From: Thorsellia kenyensis
GTDB taxonomy: Bacteria; Pseudomonadota; Gammaproteobacteria; Enterobacterales; Thorselliaceae
Reading direction: 5' to 3'
Length of the DNA: 64,000 nt
NCBI RefSeq assembly: GCF_042432445.1
Contig: NZ_JBHLXE010000111.1
Coordinates: 1-64,000 of the forward strand
Below the pieces are notes generated by a model, which did not search any database, was not told the origin of the DNA, and saw only the letters and a list, made by a program, of their open reading frames with translations. Both the position numbers and the translations under genes were made by a program. Shown here piece by piece: positions 7,073 to 16,906 of the stretch. The number at the start of each line of letters is the position of its first letter. Within the stretch, counting starts at the first letter, position 1.

Positions 7073-10000
7073 TCAATCTTTGGAATTCAATGCCCTTAGA
7101 GGAATTAGCTCATTTTTAGCAAAATCTCCAGCCAATGAGGCATTAAATAGCCTACTTATTTCATCATCTACTTTTTGAATGGAAGCTCCATCATAAGCCC
7201 CTCTCTCTTCAATAAGCTGTTGACGCAAATTTTGTATTTCCTCCTTTTTCATCAAGTTATCATCTGAGAGCAACAATCGATTTGCCAGACTTTCCGTAAA
7301 GGAATAAGCAAAGATTTTACTTTGTATAGGCGATAGTCCCATATTTATGCCCTCTTGATAAGCCTCAAGTTTAAAATCTTCTCGATATTTATCCAAATAT
7401 TCATTCATTTTATTTTCCATGACAGCCCCTTTAACTCCGGCAATTATCGCCTCAGTTTTTGCGCCAAAGCCAATACTCTCAAGATTAGAAGAATCCTGAT
7501 TGAATGAGTTTTTGTACGCTGCTAATGGATTTTTGAACTCTTTACCTGCATTATAAGCTGCTTTAAATCCATTAAAACTCGCTTCTGTTGCTACGGATGC
7601 TCTGTGCAAAAAACCACGTTCTGAAGGTTCATTAAGAGCCCTATCTCGATATTTTTTATAATCCTCAGCTACATAAGTCGACGCATTCATCAATGCTTTT
7701 GCATAATTTGAGGGCGTTTTTTTCATGTCCTGGATTACGTTAAAAAATCGAGCTGCATTTTGTGACGATAAAGCAGGATTATTTATTTCAGTCTCCCACA
7801 TTTTTGTTTTTTTTTCTTGGAATTGACTATCTTGTTCTTGATAAAATTGACGGGAATTATCTTTATGTTGATTATCGTTGTTGATTGAATTATTTTGAAA
7901 TGCCTCTCTTTTTTGTGAGAATTCTTCTTTTTTTTCCTCCAAAAACGCTTGATTAAAAGGTGATTGAATAGTCTTTAATTGGGATTCTGCTTTTTGTGCC
8001 ATCGCATCAAATTGCCTAACTTCTTTAGTGCCATGATAATTTTGGTCTTCAAATGCAGGTATGGGTGAATGCGTAGCTAAAGCCATAAGCTGATGCGCTG
8101 CATTTTTATCATTATTGCGTTCACCAATGTGTGAATTTGTTGATTGAGATAACGCTTCAAAAGAGGCTGCAAAATAGGCCTGTTCATCATCGGTAAGGAG
8201 ATTTTGGTAAATGGGTAGTAGTTCTCGCATACGATTCGCGGCTTGAGGATGTTCATTCATGTAACCATCTAAATAGCTAATTAACGCTGTATTATTCATG
8301 GCTTGTTTACTTAATGTTAGCCCATCTGTGTGTTTTTGCGATTTAAATGCATGATTAGCTTGTTTAATCGAACTATATTTGTTGGATGCTGAGTTCATAC
8401 GCTCTGCAGCCTTTAATAAGATGTTTTGTTGATTAGTTGCAAAACTGGAAGTGACACCTTCAGAGGATTGTTGGATCAGATCTTGGCTGAGCGTATTTAA
8501 GTACTCTGCTCTTAATGCCTCATTTTCTGATAGTTTTTGCAAGTCAGAGGTGAATGATTGACTTGATTGATTCTGTTGTGCGCTGGTGGTAGAAGTTGCC
8601 TTGGAAGAAATATCTCCATTTACATTAAATCCTAATTTGTTTTTAGTCACTAACGATAAAGGATTAACTTTTTCACTGTTACCTAAAGCGCTATTTTTAA
8701 CGCCACCCTGACCTATAGAAATCCCCCCTGCTAGCACCCCACTGACCAATCCTTGGACTGCAGCCTGACTTTCCTGTCCAAAACCATATCTTTTACTCAT
8801 ATCTTGCGCTATTTCTTGGACAATACCATGACTCCTACCATAAGCATTACTCATTGACTCGCCAAAGGAACTTAACGATTGATAAGAGAGAGATTCACCT
8901 ATATTTTGACTCACAGAGTGCCCAAGTTGCTCTGAAAACCTTGTTGTTGCTTGAATACTATCTTCTTTGGCGGCCGATTCAATATAATTGATTCCACTGT
9001 CAGATGTAAACTGACTCAACAGCTGGGCACTCCCTGTTTTAGCCATGCCACTCAATTCGCTGGCTTGATATAAAGAAGCATGAGAAGCAACAGGGGATAT
9101 TTGATTCAGATCAGGTGCAATCATTTTTTCGTTGAGAGTATCGCTAGACTGAAGTCTCCCTGCCAAATGTGTGGCTGATATTGATGTTCCATAAACAAGC
9201 ATTAACGAAATAGCAGGAACACTTGATGCCAACATACCGCCAGTAGAAAGCCAGGTTTGTAATAAACCATCTAAGTGCTGCAATCCTGTAAATGAAGAAA
9301 CTTGCAAACCGTTTATTGTAGATAATTGGGACATCTGTTGATTAATACTGGAATGAATATATAAATTTATAATCGCGAGTAGGGGCAGCCATAATTGAAT
9401 CCATAACAAAATCAGCAAATATTTACCCACCATTTTAAGGCCTATTACCCCAAGACATAGAACAAACCCCATAATAGGTGTGATTGCAAAGATAAAACCC
9501 TCAAAAAAAGTCATCATCGGGCGGACTATATTTAAGAAAAGTGTTTGCTCTGCAGACCACTGAGTATTGCGTTGCAATATGGCCAAATTGACCATAGCAG
9601 CGGCGTTAAATGCTTGTTCATCTTGATATTTCTCTACAACAGCGTCCTCATATATTGGTAACAATACTGCACCAGCAATATACATTTGCAAGGAGGTGCT
9701 GTCTTGCCCCAATTGATTGAGTGCCTCCCGCAGTATTCTTTCTTGTGATTCTGTTACACTTCCTCTGTTAGCAACATTAAGTAATTCTCTGAGTCTTGGG
9801 ATAAATTGAGATTGGGTCATATTTTTTAGTTCATGGTAGGCTTGCTGACAATCCAGAGCTAATTCTTTTCCTTTGACATAAATTAATGTGCCATAGACAG
9901 AGGATTCAAATCTTAATGCTTCAATGACATCCGGATGGCTTTGCAGATAGTGTTTATCTATCTGTCCAATATCAATTCCTATAAGTGTGCACTCTTTAAT

Positions 10001-10504
10001 GTAGTTTTTCCATGAATCTAACATCTCTGTTCCATCCATTTGACCAAGCTTTGCTAAGACTTGATTATTCATAAATTGTTGTCTTACTTTTGCTAGTGCC
10101 TCTAAGGTAGAAGCAAAGCCGTAATCAGTCATAGCGGGGGTTGCAAAAGCTTGTTCAAATAATTTTGTAAGCCCTCCCCCCACTTTAGAAATAATAGCGC
10201 CTGCTGCACCTACTCCCATAGGTACGTTATCAATTACCCTCGCCTCTGCTGTATACTTATCATTAATAATCACCGTTGTTCTGGCACCAAATGTTAAAGA
10301 AAACACTAACCATGCAACAAATAATTGTTTAAAATCTATTCCACTATTAATATTCAAAATCGCCTGAAAACCTAATAATAGCACCCCTATAACTAGCCCT
10401 ATTTTTCCCAGCGTCATAAAGTCACTGAGTTGTGTTACGAGGGCTACGGCTTGTAAAATTTTGGCCAAAAAAGCACCGTCACCAATCGAATCGACTTCCC
10501 ACAT
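7073..10504 (-). CDS. traG: TraG mating-pair stabilisation and entry-exclusion protein
   Basis: 1143 residues, near the size of TraG in SXT/R391. The N-terminal third is hydrophobic, with membrane helices around residues 10-60, 325-380 and 405-440, and begins W-E-V-D-S-I-G-D-G-A, typical of TraG. The large polar C-terminal part (from about 450) is rich in S/Q/N and helical and corresponds to the periplasmic region involved in mating-pair stabilisation and exclusion specificity. It starts 11 bases after traH and is the last gene of the traF-H-G unit. No internal frameshift is seen, so it appears intact. Confidence 0.9.
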   Translation of the reverse strand: MWEVDSIGDGAFLAKILQAVALVTQLSDFMTLGKIGLVIGVLLLGFQAILNINSGIDFKQLFVAWLVFSLTFGARTTVIINDKYTAEARVIDNVPMGVGAAGAIISKVGGGLTKLFEQAFATPAMTDYGFASTLEALAKVRQQFMNNQVLAKLGQMDGTEMLDSWKNYIKECTLIGIDIGQIDKHYLQSHPDVIEALRFESSVYGTLIYVKGKELALDCQQAYHELKNMTQSQFIPRLRELLNVANRGSVTESQERILREALNQLGQDSTSLQMYIAGAVLLPIYEDAVVEKYQDEQAFNAAAMVNLAILQRNTQWSAEQTLFLNIVRPMMTFFEGFIFAITPIMGFVLCLGVIGLKMVGKYLLILLWIQLWLPLLAIINLYIHSSINQQMSQLSTINGLQVSSFTGLQHLDGLLQTWLSTGGMLASSVPAISLMLVYGTSISATHLAGRLQSSDTLNEKMIAPDLNQISPVASHASLYQASELSGMAKTGSAQLLSQFTSDSGINYIESAAKEDSIQATTRFSEQLGHSVSQNIGESLSYQSLSSFGESMSNAYGRSHGIVQEIAQDMSKRYGFGQESQAAVQGLVSGVLAGGISIGQGGVKNSALGNSEKVNPLSLVTKNKLGFNVNGDISSKATSTTSAQQNQSSQSFTSDLQKLSENEALRAEYLNTLSQDLIQQSSEGVTSSFATNQQNILLKAAERMNSASNKYSSIKQANHAFKSQKHTDGLTLSKQAMNNTALISYLDGYMNEHPQAANRMRELLPIYQNLLTDDEQAYFAASFEALSQSTNSHIGERNNDKNAAHQLMALATHSPIPAFEDQNYHGTKEVRQFDAMAQKAESQLKTIQSPFNQAFLEEKKEEFSQKREAFQNNSINNDNQHKDNSRQFYQEQDSQFQEKKTKMWETEINNPALSSQNAARFFNVIQDMKKTPSNYAKALMNASTYVAEDYKKYRDRALNEPSERGFLHRASVATEASFNGFKAAYNAGKEFKNPLAAYKNSFNQDSSNLESIGFGAKTEAIIAGVKGAVMENKMNEYLDKYREDFKLEAYQEGINMGLSPIQSKIFAYSFTESLANRLLLSDDNLMKKEEIQNLRQQLIEERGAYDGASIQKVDDEISRLFNASLAGDFAKNELIPLRALNSKD

Positions 10505-10515
10505 AATCGGACAAC

Positions 10516-11985
10516 CTATTGATGACTCAAGTCTAAATAATTAGATCTTTGCAATAATTGTAAGAGTTGATTATAGTGAGCGATTATTTCTTGCTCTGAG
10601 CCATATCTTATAATTAACGCTTGATATTGCCGATTAACATCTTCTCTTATATTGTTCAGTTCTTGTCGCATGATTAAGCTATGGCTATGATCATCGATTG
10701 ACAACGTATATAGGACTGTTTTTAGCATACTGTCAACCATAATTCTGGCCATATCTAAGGCAATAAATGGCGCTGCTCTTGCACTAAACCCCCTTGCTGC
10801 ACTCTCATTTAATGCACTAAGTGTTCTTACCATTGAGCCTATATGGCCTGGCATTATAGATAAGAGTGCAATCTCTTCTTCGTTTAATGACCCTAGATTT
10901 TTAGCATACTTTGTAATTATTCCGTACGATTCACCATTACCAAGTAACATTTCAGCTACCCTTTGTGAAAGGCCAATGAGTGACATTTTGACTAACTGTG
11001 GATTTAAACATCCATTTTCAATATGGTCATCACAAGCATACTGTTGAACTTCTCCACCAAGCAGCAAATCTTCAAGCGTGATTAATTGACCTGGAAGTTT
11101 AGTCATAGAAAAACTTTGTCCTTTGTCTAACTTGTCTTGAACTAGCTCGCCTACAATCAAGGATCCTGTCAAAGACATTATGGATTCCAGTAACTTTTCA
11201 TCCCCTGTTATAAACCACTCGTCAACAGCATGCTTTTTTAATGCCCTCCAAACCAAATTCCCTTGAATGAATGCCTTAACTTCTTTAGGCGCAATATCAA
11301 GAAGGTTTTCATAAGGGCTCTTACCTTGAGAAGTCGACCAATTGGTAAAAATATCCCCGCTCCCACTTATCATCCCCATCAAACTTGCTTCATTCTGCCC
11401 TTTTGCCTGCAATGCACTCAGAGAATCATTAACCACTCCTTGCGCTAGTTGACAGGAATTACCAAAATATTCATTGAGTTGTTGCACCTTTTTTTGAAGA
11501 GTTTCGATATGCTGACTACATTTTTCACACATAGAACTTAAGGCCAGCTGGAATGCATATCCCTTTGCATTTGAAGCCACTGAACGAAGCAACTGAATAA
11601 ATTGATCGGCATTTATAAAAGAGAGGCTCCCTGCATACATATCTAAGCCAGCACATCCAGCCTCCATAGAAGGGGGAACAAAAGAGAGTAGTGATTCATC
11701 CATGATTTTATTTCTTACAACAATACTGCCGCCACTTATTACTCCTCTTCGTTGAGTTTCATAAACCCCTGGTTGAGTTGTATTAGTCATAGAACCTAAC
11801 AGTCTTTCCATTTCGCTTTGCATACTGCCATGAACTGACAGGGAAAAATTGCCTAGGCACATTAATAGTATCAGTATTACTGATAAATATTTGAGCCGAT
11901 AAGTTAAAGTCTTAAATGAGTTATTTTTATTTTGTCCTCCCAAAAATGCTATGGAAATAGGCATAAATAAATTCCTTTTTATCAT
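10516..11985 (-). CDS. traH: TraH pilus assembly and mating protein
   Basis: 489 residues. A longer than usual N-terminal lead (about 35 residues) precedes a hydrophobic signal segment (about 35-52). The mature part has typical TraH features: Q-S-E-M-E-R-L-L-G-S-M-T, G-A-V-G-like R-G-V-I-S-G-G-S-I-V-V-R, a C-A-G-L-D region and the C-E-K-C pair, then coiled coil. TraH acts in the outer membrane/periplasm with TraF, TraU, TraW and TrbC in extending and retracting the F-type pilus. The ribosome site AGAGG is nine bases from ATG. It lies between traF and traG in one operon. Confidence 0.9.
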   Translation of the reverse strand: MIKRNLFMPISIAFLGGQNKNNSFKTLTYRLKYLSVILILLMCLGNFSLSVHGSMQSEMERLLGSMTNTTQPGVYETQRRGVISGGSIVVRNKIMDESLLSFVPPSMEAGCAGLDMYAGSLSFINADQFIQLLRSVASNAKGYAFQLALSSMCEKCSQHIETLQKKVQQLNEYFGNSCQLAQGVVNDSLSALQAKGQNEASLMGMISGSGDIFTNWSTSQGKSPYENLLDIAPKEVKAFIQGNLVWRALKKHAVDEWFITGDEKLLESIMSLTGSLIVGELVQDKLDKGQSFSMTKLPGQLITLEDLLLGGEVQQYACDDHIENGCLNPQLVKMSLIGLSQRVAEMLLGNGESYGIITKYAKNLGSLNEEEIALLSIMPGHIGSMVRTLSALNESAARGFSARAAPFIALDMARIMVDSMLKTVLYTLSIDDHSHSLIMRQELNNIREDVNRQYQALIIRYGSEQEIIAHYNQLLQLLQRSNYLDLSHQ

Positions 11986-12042
11986 ATTAAATTACCTCTT
12001 TTTTCCACTGACGAGTGGTAAGTCTGATTAATATATTGGTGC

Positions 12043-12981
12043 TTAATTGGCATGTAGAATGCTTTGTGAAACTGGTAAATTAAGTGCTCTTGTTGCCTCA
12101 TACTCCTCTTGTGTAATTAAATTCACACTCAATGCAATCAGCAAAATATGGTCAATCAATTCTGTATAACTTAATACACCTTGAGACAATGGGATCAGTT
12201 TGTCCTCTCCCTTTAAAAATAGAGAAGGTACACTAGTAACATTCAACGCCATAGCTTGGCCTTTATCTATGATAAATTCTGAAAATAAATTATCTGGTAG
12301 AGGGCGTCCGTCTAACGCGATGGCTAAAATGGTCAACTCAAATTTCTCCTTTAATGCTTTTAAAATAGGAGCTTGTATATGGCAATAAGGACAATCAGAA
12401 CGATAAAAAAAATAAATCCCTGTTTTTTTACTCAATTCGATAAGTAATTTTTCTTTATTATCTTGTGCTATTTTATCTAATGCCTTTGATGCAAAAGGGG
12501 CAAGAGGTCTTCTATTTCTCTCATCTAATTCAGGATGTTGCATGACGACTTGCTGAGAAAGAGTTGCGAATGTTTCACTTTTATCCATCATTTTTTTTTG
12601 CAAAAAGAGATACGTTTTAATGTTATCGAAGGTGGGGACATCAATAGCAGCATCTAAAAATTTTGGTAGATTATCCCTAAACCATTCATTCGAAAATTGG
12701 ACATCCGTTAACTCAAGAGCTTCATTTGTTAAATTAGCATTCATTCTATTATCAGAATTCACTGAGTCCATTTCTTCATCAATAACAAGTTGCTCTTTAT
12801 ACCAAAACCATCCCTGCTGATGGTTTTCGAAAAACCTTGGATTAATTTCGTTCTCTTTCTCATTTGTATAACCTCTGGGTAGACTTGATGTTAATTGACT
12901 TTGCCCAATACCATTTGCTAATGGCCCATCATTTTTTAAAAGAATGGAGATAGCAATAAATAAAATTGAATATAAATACAC
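12043..12981 (-). CDS. traF: TraF pilus assembly protein with thioredoxin fold
   Basis: A GTG start at 12981 is preferred. It has GGGGAGG seven bases upstream and gives 312 residues with a clean signal segment (V-Y-L-Y-S-I-L-F-I-A-I-S-I-L-L); a TTG at 13017 would add 12 residues but has no ribosome site. The motif N-P-R-F-F-E-N-H-Q-Q-G-W-F-W-Y is characteristic of TraF. The C-terminal half is a thioredoxin fold carrying a CPYC motif at residues 197-200 (numbered from the GTG). F-plasmid TraF lacks these cysteines, so this protein may also act as a periplasmic thiol oxidase or isomerase for the cysteine-rich TraN, TraU and TraH. First gene of traF-H-G. Confidence 0.88.
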   Translation of the reverse strand: MYLYSILFIAISILLKNDGPLANGIGQSQLTSSLPRGYTNEKENEINPRFFENHQQGWFWYKEQLVIDEEMDSVNSDNRMNANLTNEALELTDVQFSNEWFRDNLPKFLDAAIDVPTFDNIKTYLFLQKKMMDKSETFATLSQQVVMQHPELDERNRRPLAPFASKALDKIAQDNKEKLLIELSKKTGIYFFYRSDCPYCHIQAPILKALKEKFELTILAIALDGRPLPDNLFSEFIIDKGQAMALNVTSVPSLFLKGEDKLIPLSQGVLSYTELIDHILLIALSVNLITQEEYEATRALNLPVSQSILHAN

Positions 12982-13180
12982 GAAAAAGCCTCCCCTACAT
13001 GTTATTAAGCAAGCCAATAAAATTTATGGATAAATAATTTTGTTAAATTGCTTTAGCTTTAGCGTCTGCGTTGTTTTAATGGACTGTCGCCAAACCGCGA
13101 TAAAATCTGTTAGTACTCTTTTTTCAAAATAAAAGCCACATAGCACAATCACTAGTGGCTTTTTAAATGGCATTAAAAGA

Positions 13181-14284
13181 TCATCTTGATAGTTGTAAAA
13201 GTGTATTAAAAAATATTTTCCCTTCTTTTATTAACACATCGTTCCAATCTATGCCCTTTTGCTGGTTTATTAACTCATAGGGTGGAAGCAAAATAATTGT
13301 TTTAATATGCTGCTTCATCATTCTTTGTTTAAGCTTTTCTGCAACTTTTAATCCCGTACCACTTTGATCAAGATCTGCCCAAATAAGTAACTTCTTTATG
13401 TTTTTAGGAGGAACAAAAGAAGCTAATTGCTGGGCATTGACGCATGACCATACAGGCAGCTCAGTTGCAACATATATGGACAATGCAGTCTCTATTCCCT
13501 CTGCGACACACAGCAAGTCATGGCAGCTATTCGGCGTAATCAATCTTATCGCCGCAGCCTCTAGGGACAAAAATTTAGCATAAGGCATCATTTTCTTAGG
13601 CGCATCAACATCCGCTTTAGTCCCATTAGCACTTAGAAAAATTCTTAATAATGTTATCTTTTGGCTATCATTATTAATCGATCCTAAAAGACAAGGTAAT
13701 TTATCAATTACTATTCCACTTTTATTAAAATAGGATAGACCTCGATGAAAACGAAGTGTTTTATCCAAAATACGCCAATCTTTTAGTACTAAACCTCTTG
13801 ATTCAAGATAAGTCCTAGCTAAAGCTGAACTCGTTTCTGCTAATGAAATTGATTGAGACCATACAGATTCAATTCTTTGCTGTTTTTGTTTTTCCTTCAT
13901 CATATCGTTTGAACTGAGTATATGCCAAGCACGCGTCTTTATCCCTGTGTTTAAATGGTGAGATAAATAAGTGGTATTTTTACTTGGACTTTGAATCAAA
14001 GCGTCAATTTCGTTAAGGCATGTTTTAAAATCCCATCCTTTTAATCGACCTAACAAAGCGATGGCATTATAAAAATACCCGCACGTATTACACACACTAG
14101 CACCAACAAAAATATCATCTTTAAAAAAACGAAAACCATCTTTTCCACCATGAATAGGACAAGGCACATGCCTACCTATTCGAGTTAATGCAGGAGTTAA
14201 TTCCGGTGCTAACGCACTCAAAATCATTTCCCAGCGACCTGCAGCTCGCTTTTTAAGTTCTTGGACATCAATAAATTGTGACAT
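13181..14284 (-). CDS. Toprim-type DNA primase of the element
   Basis: 367 residues. The N-terminal zinc-ribbon (H-V-P-C-P-I-H-G-G-K-D-G-F, then C-N-T-C-G; residues about 40-70) resembles the primase-helicase zinc-binding domain. The C-terminal Toprim domain has C-V-A-E-G-I-E-T-A-L-S (about 260-270) with the catalytic Glu, and W-A-D-L-D-Q-S-G-T-G (about 308-317) with the D-x-D pair. No helicase domain follows. Such proteins make RNA primers on the transferred single strand in conjugative elements. Strong ribosome site GGAGGT before ATG. The gap of about 200 bases to traF suggests separate control. Confidence 0.82.
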   Translation of the reverse strand: MSQFIDVQELKKRAAGRWEMILSALAPELTPALTRIGRHVPCPIHGGKDGFRFFKDDIFVGASVCNTCGYFYNAIALLGRLKGWDFKTCLNEIDALIQSPSKNTTYLSHHLNTGIKTRAWHILSSNDMMKEKQKQQRIESVWSQSISLAETSSALARTYLESRGLVLKDWRILDKTLRFHRGLSYFNKSGIVIDKLPCLLGSINNDSQKITLLRIFLSANGTKADVDAPKKMMPYAKFLSLEAAAIRLITPNSCHDLLCVAEGIETALSIYVATELPVWSCVNAQQLASFVPPKNIKKLLIWADLDQSGTGLKVAEKLKQRMMKQHIKTIILLPPYELINQQKGIDWNDVLIKEGKIFFNTLLQLSR

Positions 14285-14896
14285 TGTTACCTCCTAAAAA
14301 AACTCAAGTTAGGCAAATAAACTCAATCCTCAAATTAATAAATACCCATAAACTACAAATAGCAGGCTTTATTTCAACCTCCGCATTGACGTCATGGATA
14401 AAAAATAATTTCCATGACTTCAATGTAAAACTCTTAGTGAGAGCATAGTGTTGAAATACGACATGGTTGAATCAGTATGATGTCGGTCAAGAACACCACA
14501 TTTCTGATTCAGAGGAAAAATCAATTGCTTAATGATAAGTTATGATTATCCTAATCAATCAGGCTCATGCTGATTGAAGCTCGAAGATAGTTCTTCATTT
14601 TTACTCTAGAAATGACTTAACACAGTTAAATCATTTCAAAATCTGAGTGCATAGACACAAAAATTTAACTTTTTAGAGTAATCAAAGTGTCGATATGATA
14701 TAAAAGAATCAATATCTTTTGGGATAAGCAAAATGCGTAAAAAATCACTTTCTAGGCCTTTAAATAGTTCAGTTAAAAAGAGCTAATACTGAATAAACTT
14801 CAGATTTTTTTAGTTAATTTTATTAATTTTCTTTTTTACTATTTACTATTCATTTTTTATTGTTTTAATTACTATGATTTAAATTTAGGAGTGCAC
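14285..14896. other. Divergent intergenic region before the HS4 cargo
   Basis: About 600 bases between the primase gene (minus) and the cargo (plus). It holds a long hairpin at 14384-14425 and a 7-base-arm inverted repeat near 14548-14568. The final 100 bases are very T-rich, with AGGAG five bases before the cargo ATG. No gene was recognised. Confidence 0.5.
14384..14425. promoter_or_regulatory. 14-base-arm inverted repeat upstream of the primase gene
   Basis: Arms CATTGACGTCATGG and CCATGACTTCAATG are complementary at 13 of 14 positions around a 14-base A/T loop. The left arm contains the palindrome TGACGTCA, similar to the AGTGACGTCACT palindrome at 5036-5047. No T run follows, so an operator or single-strand structure is more likely than a terminator. 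Confidence 0.45.
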
Positions 14897-15988
14897 ATGA
14901 AAGCACCAGCGTTAACCGAAAAAAAAATTAGACTCCTCATTAACTTTTTGACGATTCTATTCAGTTTGTTTTTTTATTCTCAGACTTCACAGGCGGAAAC
15001 TTATGTCGGAACCATAAAAAATATTCCAATTGTGATGGAATTAAATATTTATGATGGACAGATAAGTGGCAGGTATTTTTATAAAAAATATGGGGTAGAT
15101 ATCCCCTTGAGTGGATATTATGATAAAGCGAAAATTCACTTAATTGAAAATGAAGAAAAAAGGCAAGGTATCTTCCTATTTCTTAATAAAGAGTGTGGAT
15201 TTTTTTGTCCAGGGGGTTATTGGTACGATGAATTAAATTCAAAATCACTACCTATTAATTTGCGGGAAATTGATGGCAATAGTATTAATCCTAATGATTC
15301 ATATGGGTTAGATAGAAATTCTGAATATACTATTTATGATATTTTAAGGCAGGAAAGCATAACTTTTTCAGAAAAAAAATCGGCGCCTTTTACAGACTTC
15401 TCCTCGATGGAATTGATTTGGATGCAAGACAAAAAATCAAAACTAGAGTTTTTTAATTTAAAAGCCAATCAAACCTTTACGCAAGTACAAAAAGTAAATA
15501 AATTTCTTGAAGAGGAATTTCGGAGATTTAATTTAGCCTTCTATGAAGGTGCATCGACAGATATTTTATTCAATCCTAATTTTGCTAGAGAGAATCTACT
15601 GAGCTTTTCAGTGCTAGGTAACATATTCTACCCCGGTACAGCTCATCCTGCTTACTTAGATAATCACTATACCATTCATATTCCCTCAGCGAGATTACTT
15701 TCTATTGAAGATATTATTACCCTTCCTGAAAACCAACAAGTGGCTCCATGGTTAATGTCACAATTATTGCAAATTGCTCCTAATGAGATGCAATCACAAC
15801 CTGAGTGTAATTATATGGATATTAATACTTGGAATATTGATTCACATTCTGGTTGGTATTTAACTAATAAAGGGCTTCATATTTCACCTACTTATCCTTT
15901 TGTTTTAAACGCTTGTGGTTCACCAGAATGGGCAGTCTTGCCATTATCAGTGATTCAACAAAATCCAGGGCTTGTTACGATTGAATAA
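14897..15988 (+). CDS. Secreted protein with DUF3298/RsiV-like C-terminal part
   Basis: 363 residues from the ATG at 14897 (AGGAG five bases upstream; a GTG six bases earlier is possible). The signal peptide ends around S-Q-A-E (about residue 33). The region of residues about 35-120 has the pattern Y-x-G-x-I-x-x-x-x-V-V-M-E-L and repeated glycine turns, as in small periplasmic beta domains. The C-terminal half has G-T-A-H-P-A-Y and the phrase L-S-I-E-D-I-I-T-L-P, as seen in DUF3298 proteins. The function is unknown; a lysozyme-inhibitor or cell-wall role is only a guess. It is cargo in the traN-primase gap, which is hot spot HS4 in SXT. Confidence 0.55.
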   Translation: MKAPALTEKKIRLLINFLTILFSLFFYSQTSQAETYVGTIKNIPIVMELNIYDGQISGRYFYKKYGVDIPLSGYYDKAKIHLIENEEKRQGIFLFLNKECGFFCPGGYWYDELNSKSLPINLREIDGNSINPNDSYGLDRNSEYTIYDILRQESITFSEKKSAPFTDFSSMELIWMQDKKSKLEFFNLKANQTFTQVQKVNKFLEEEFRRFNLAFYEGASTDILFNPNFARENLLSFSVLGNIFYPGTAHPAYLDNHYTIHIPSARLLSIEDIITLPENQQVAPWLMSQLLQIAPNEMQSQPECNYMDINTWNIDSHSGWYLTNKGLHISPTYPFVLNACGSPEWAVLPLSVIQQNPGLVTIE

Positions 15989-15995
15989 TTAGTCA

Positions 15996-16025
15996 ACTTG
16001 CGTATGCTAAGAATGCAACGCAAGT
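15996..16025 (+). terminator. Hairpin after the DUF3298-like gene
   Basis: Perfect eight-base arms ACTTGCGT (15996-16003) and ACGCAAGT (16018-16025), seven bases after the stop codon. There is no long T run, so it is a weak terminator or transcript-end structure. Confidence 0.4.
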
Positions 16026-16109
16026 AATTAAACTCTAAATACTGATGGCCCTATAAAAATTAAATATCTAGCCATCTTAACGATTACAATGATTAACTTA
16101 AGGGATCAG

Positions 16110-16754
16110 ATGGATTTAACAATTCTCTTTACTTATATAATAAGTATTATCTTATTGATTATAACACCGGGGCCAGTAATGGCATTAGTAATTAATGTTG
16201 CTTCAAAAAATAAGAAAAAAGTCATCAGTACACTCTTTGGCACTAACTTCGCCTCATTAGTTTATATATCCCTAGCGGCTTTAACAATTGCGGGCATGAT
16301 GACAATCAGTGATAGCGTAATGACTATTTTGAGTTTTTTAGGTAGCCTTTTTATTTTCTATTTGGGTATACAGATCACTCGTGGCTACTTTTATGCAAAG
16401 ATAGCTATAAGTCAAAATGATGCGCTAAAAAGTAAAACAACGGGCGGTTTCTTTTCTGGTTTCCTTGTGGCTATAGCCAATCCAAAAGATATTATTTTTT
16501 TCATTTCGTTCTTTCCTCAATTTATTTTAATCACTGACAGTTTTTCAAAAAGTATAACAATACTCTCCTTCACTTGGATAATTTTGGATTTTCTAGTACT
16601 CTACGCATGTGCTATTTTCATGCAAAAGCAAACTCTTAAAGTGAAACAGCTAATAGAACTAGGTTCAGGAATTTTACTGTTAGGAGTATCCATAATAAGT
16701 TTTTATTTTAATTATCACAATATGTGGGTACTTTTAAGCGGCTCATTTTCTTAA
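16110..16754 (+). CDS. LysE/RhtB-family amino-acid exporter
   Basis: The start at 16110 has AAGGGA upstream and gives 214 residues beginning M-D-L-T-I-L-F, the usual RhtB start; an ATG at 16089 would add seven residues without a ribosome site. Six transmembrane segments are visible. I-I-T-P-G-P-V-M-A-L-V and the later A-N-P-K-D-I-I-F-F-I-S-F-F-P-Q-F are family signatures. These proteins export amino acids such as homoserine, threonine or lysine; the substrate cannot be told from sequence. It is the second cargo gene of the HS4 gap and runs opposite to the transfer genes. Confidence 0.85.
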   Translation: MDLTILFTYIISIILLIITPGPVMALVINVASKNKKKVISTLFGTNFASLVYISLAALTIAGMMTISDSVMTILSFLGSLFIFYLGIQITRGYFYAKIAISQNDALKSKTTGGFFSGFLVAIANPKDIIFFISFFPQFILITDSFSKSITILSFTWIILDFLVLYACAIFMQKQTLKVKQLIELGSGILLLGVSIISFYFNYHNMWVLLSGSFS

Positions 16755-16906
16755 TACAAATACGTGCGCAAGAACTTATAAAAAAATTAAACTCTTGCGT
16801 CAATACAATGAAAGATTAAGCATGTTGATTAAAATTTTATTTTTATAACGCAGTAGTAAAAAAACTGCTCAATTTTGATTTTTATAACCCAGGTGATTTG
16901 TTGCAC

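Noticed and set aside
14897..15988. Anti-sigma factor RsiV
   Set aside because: The DUF3298-like end is shared, but there is no membrane anchor with a cytosolic domain and no sigma factor gene beside it.
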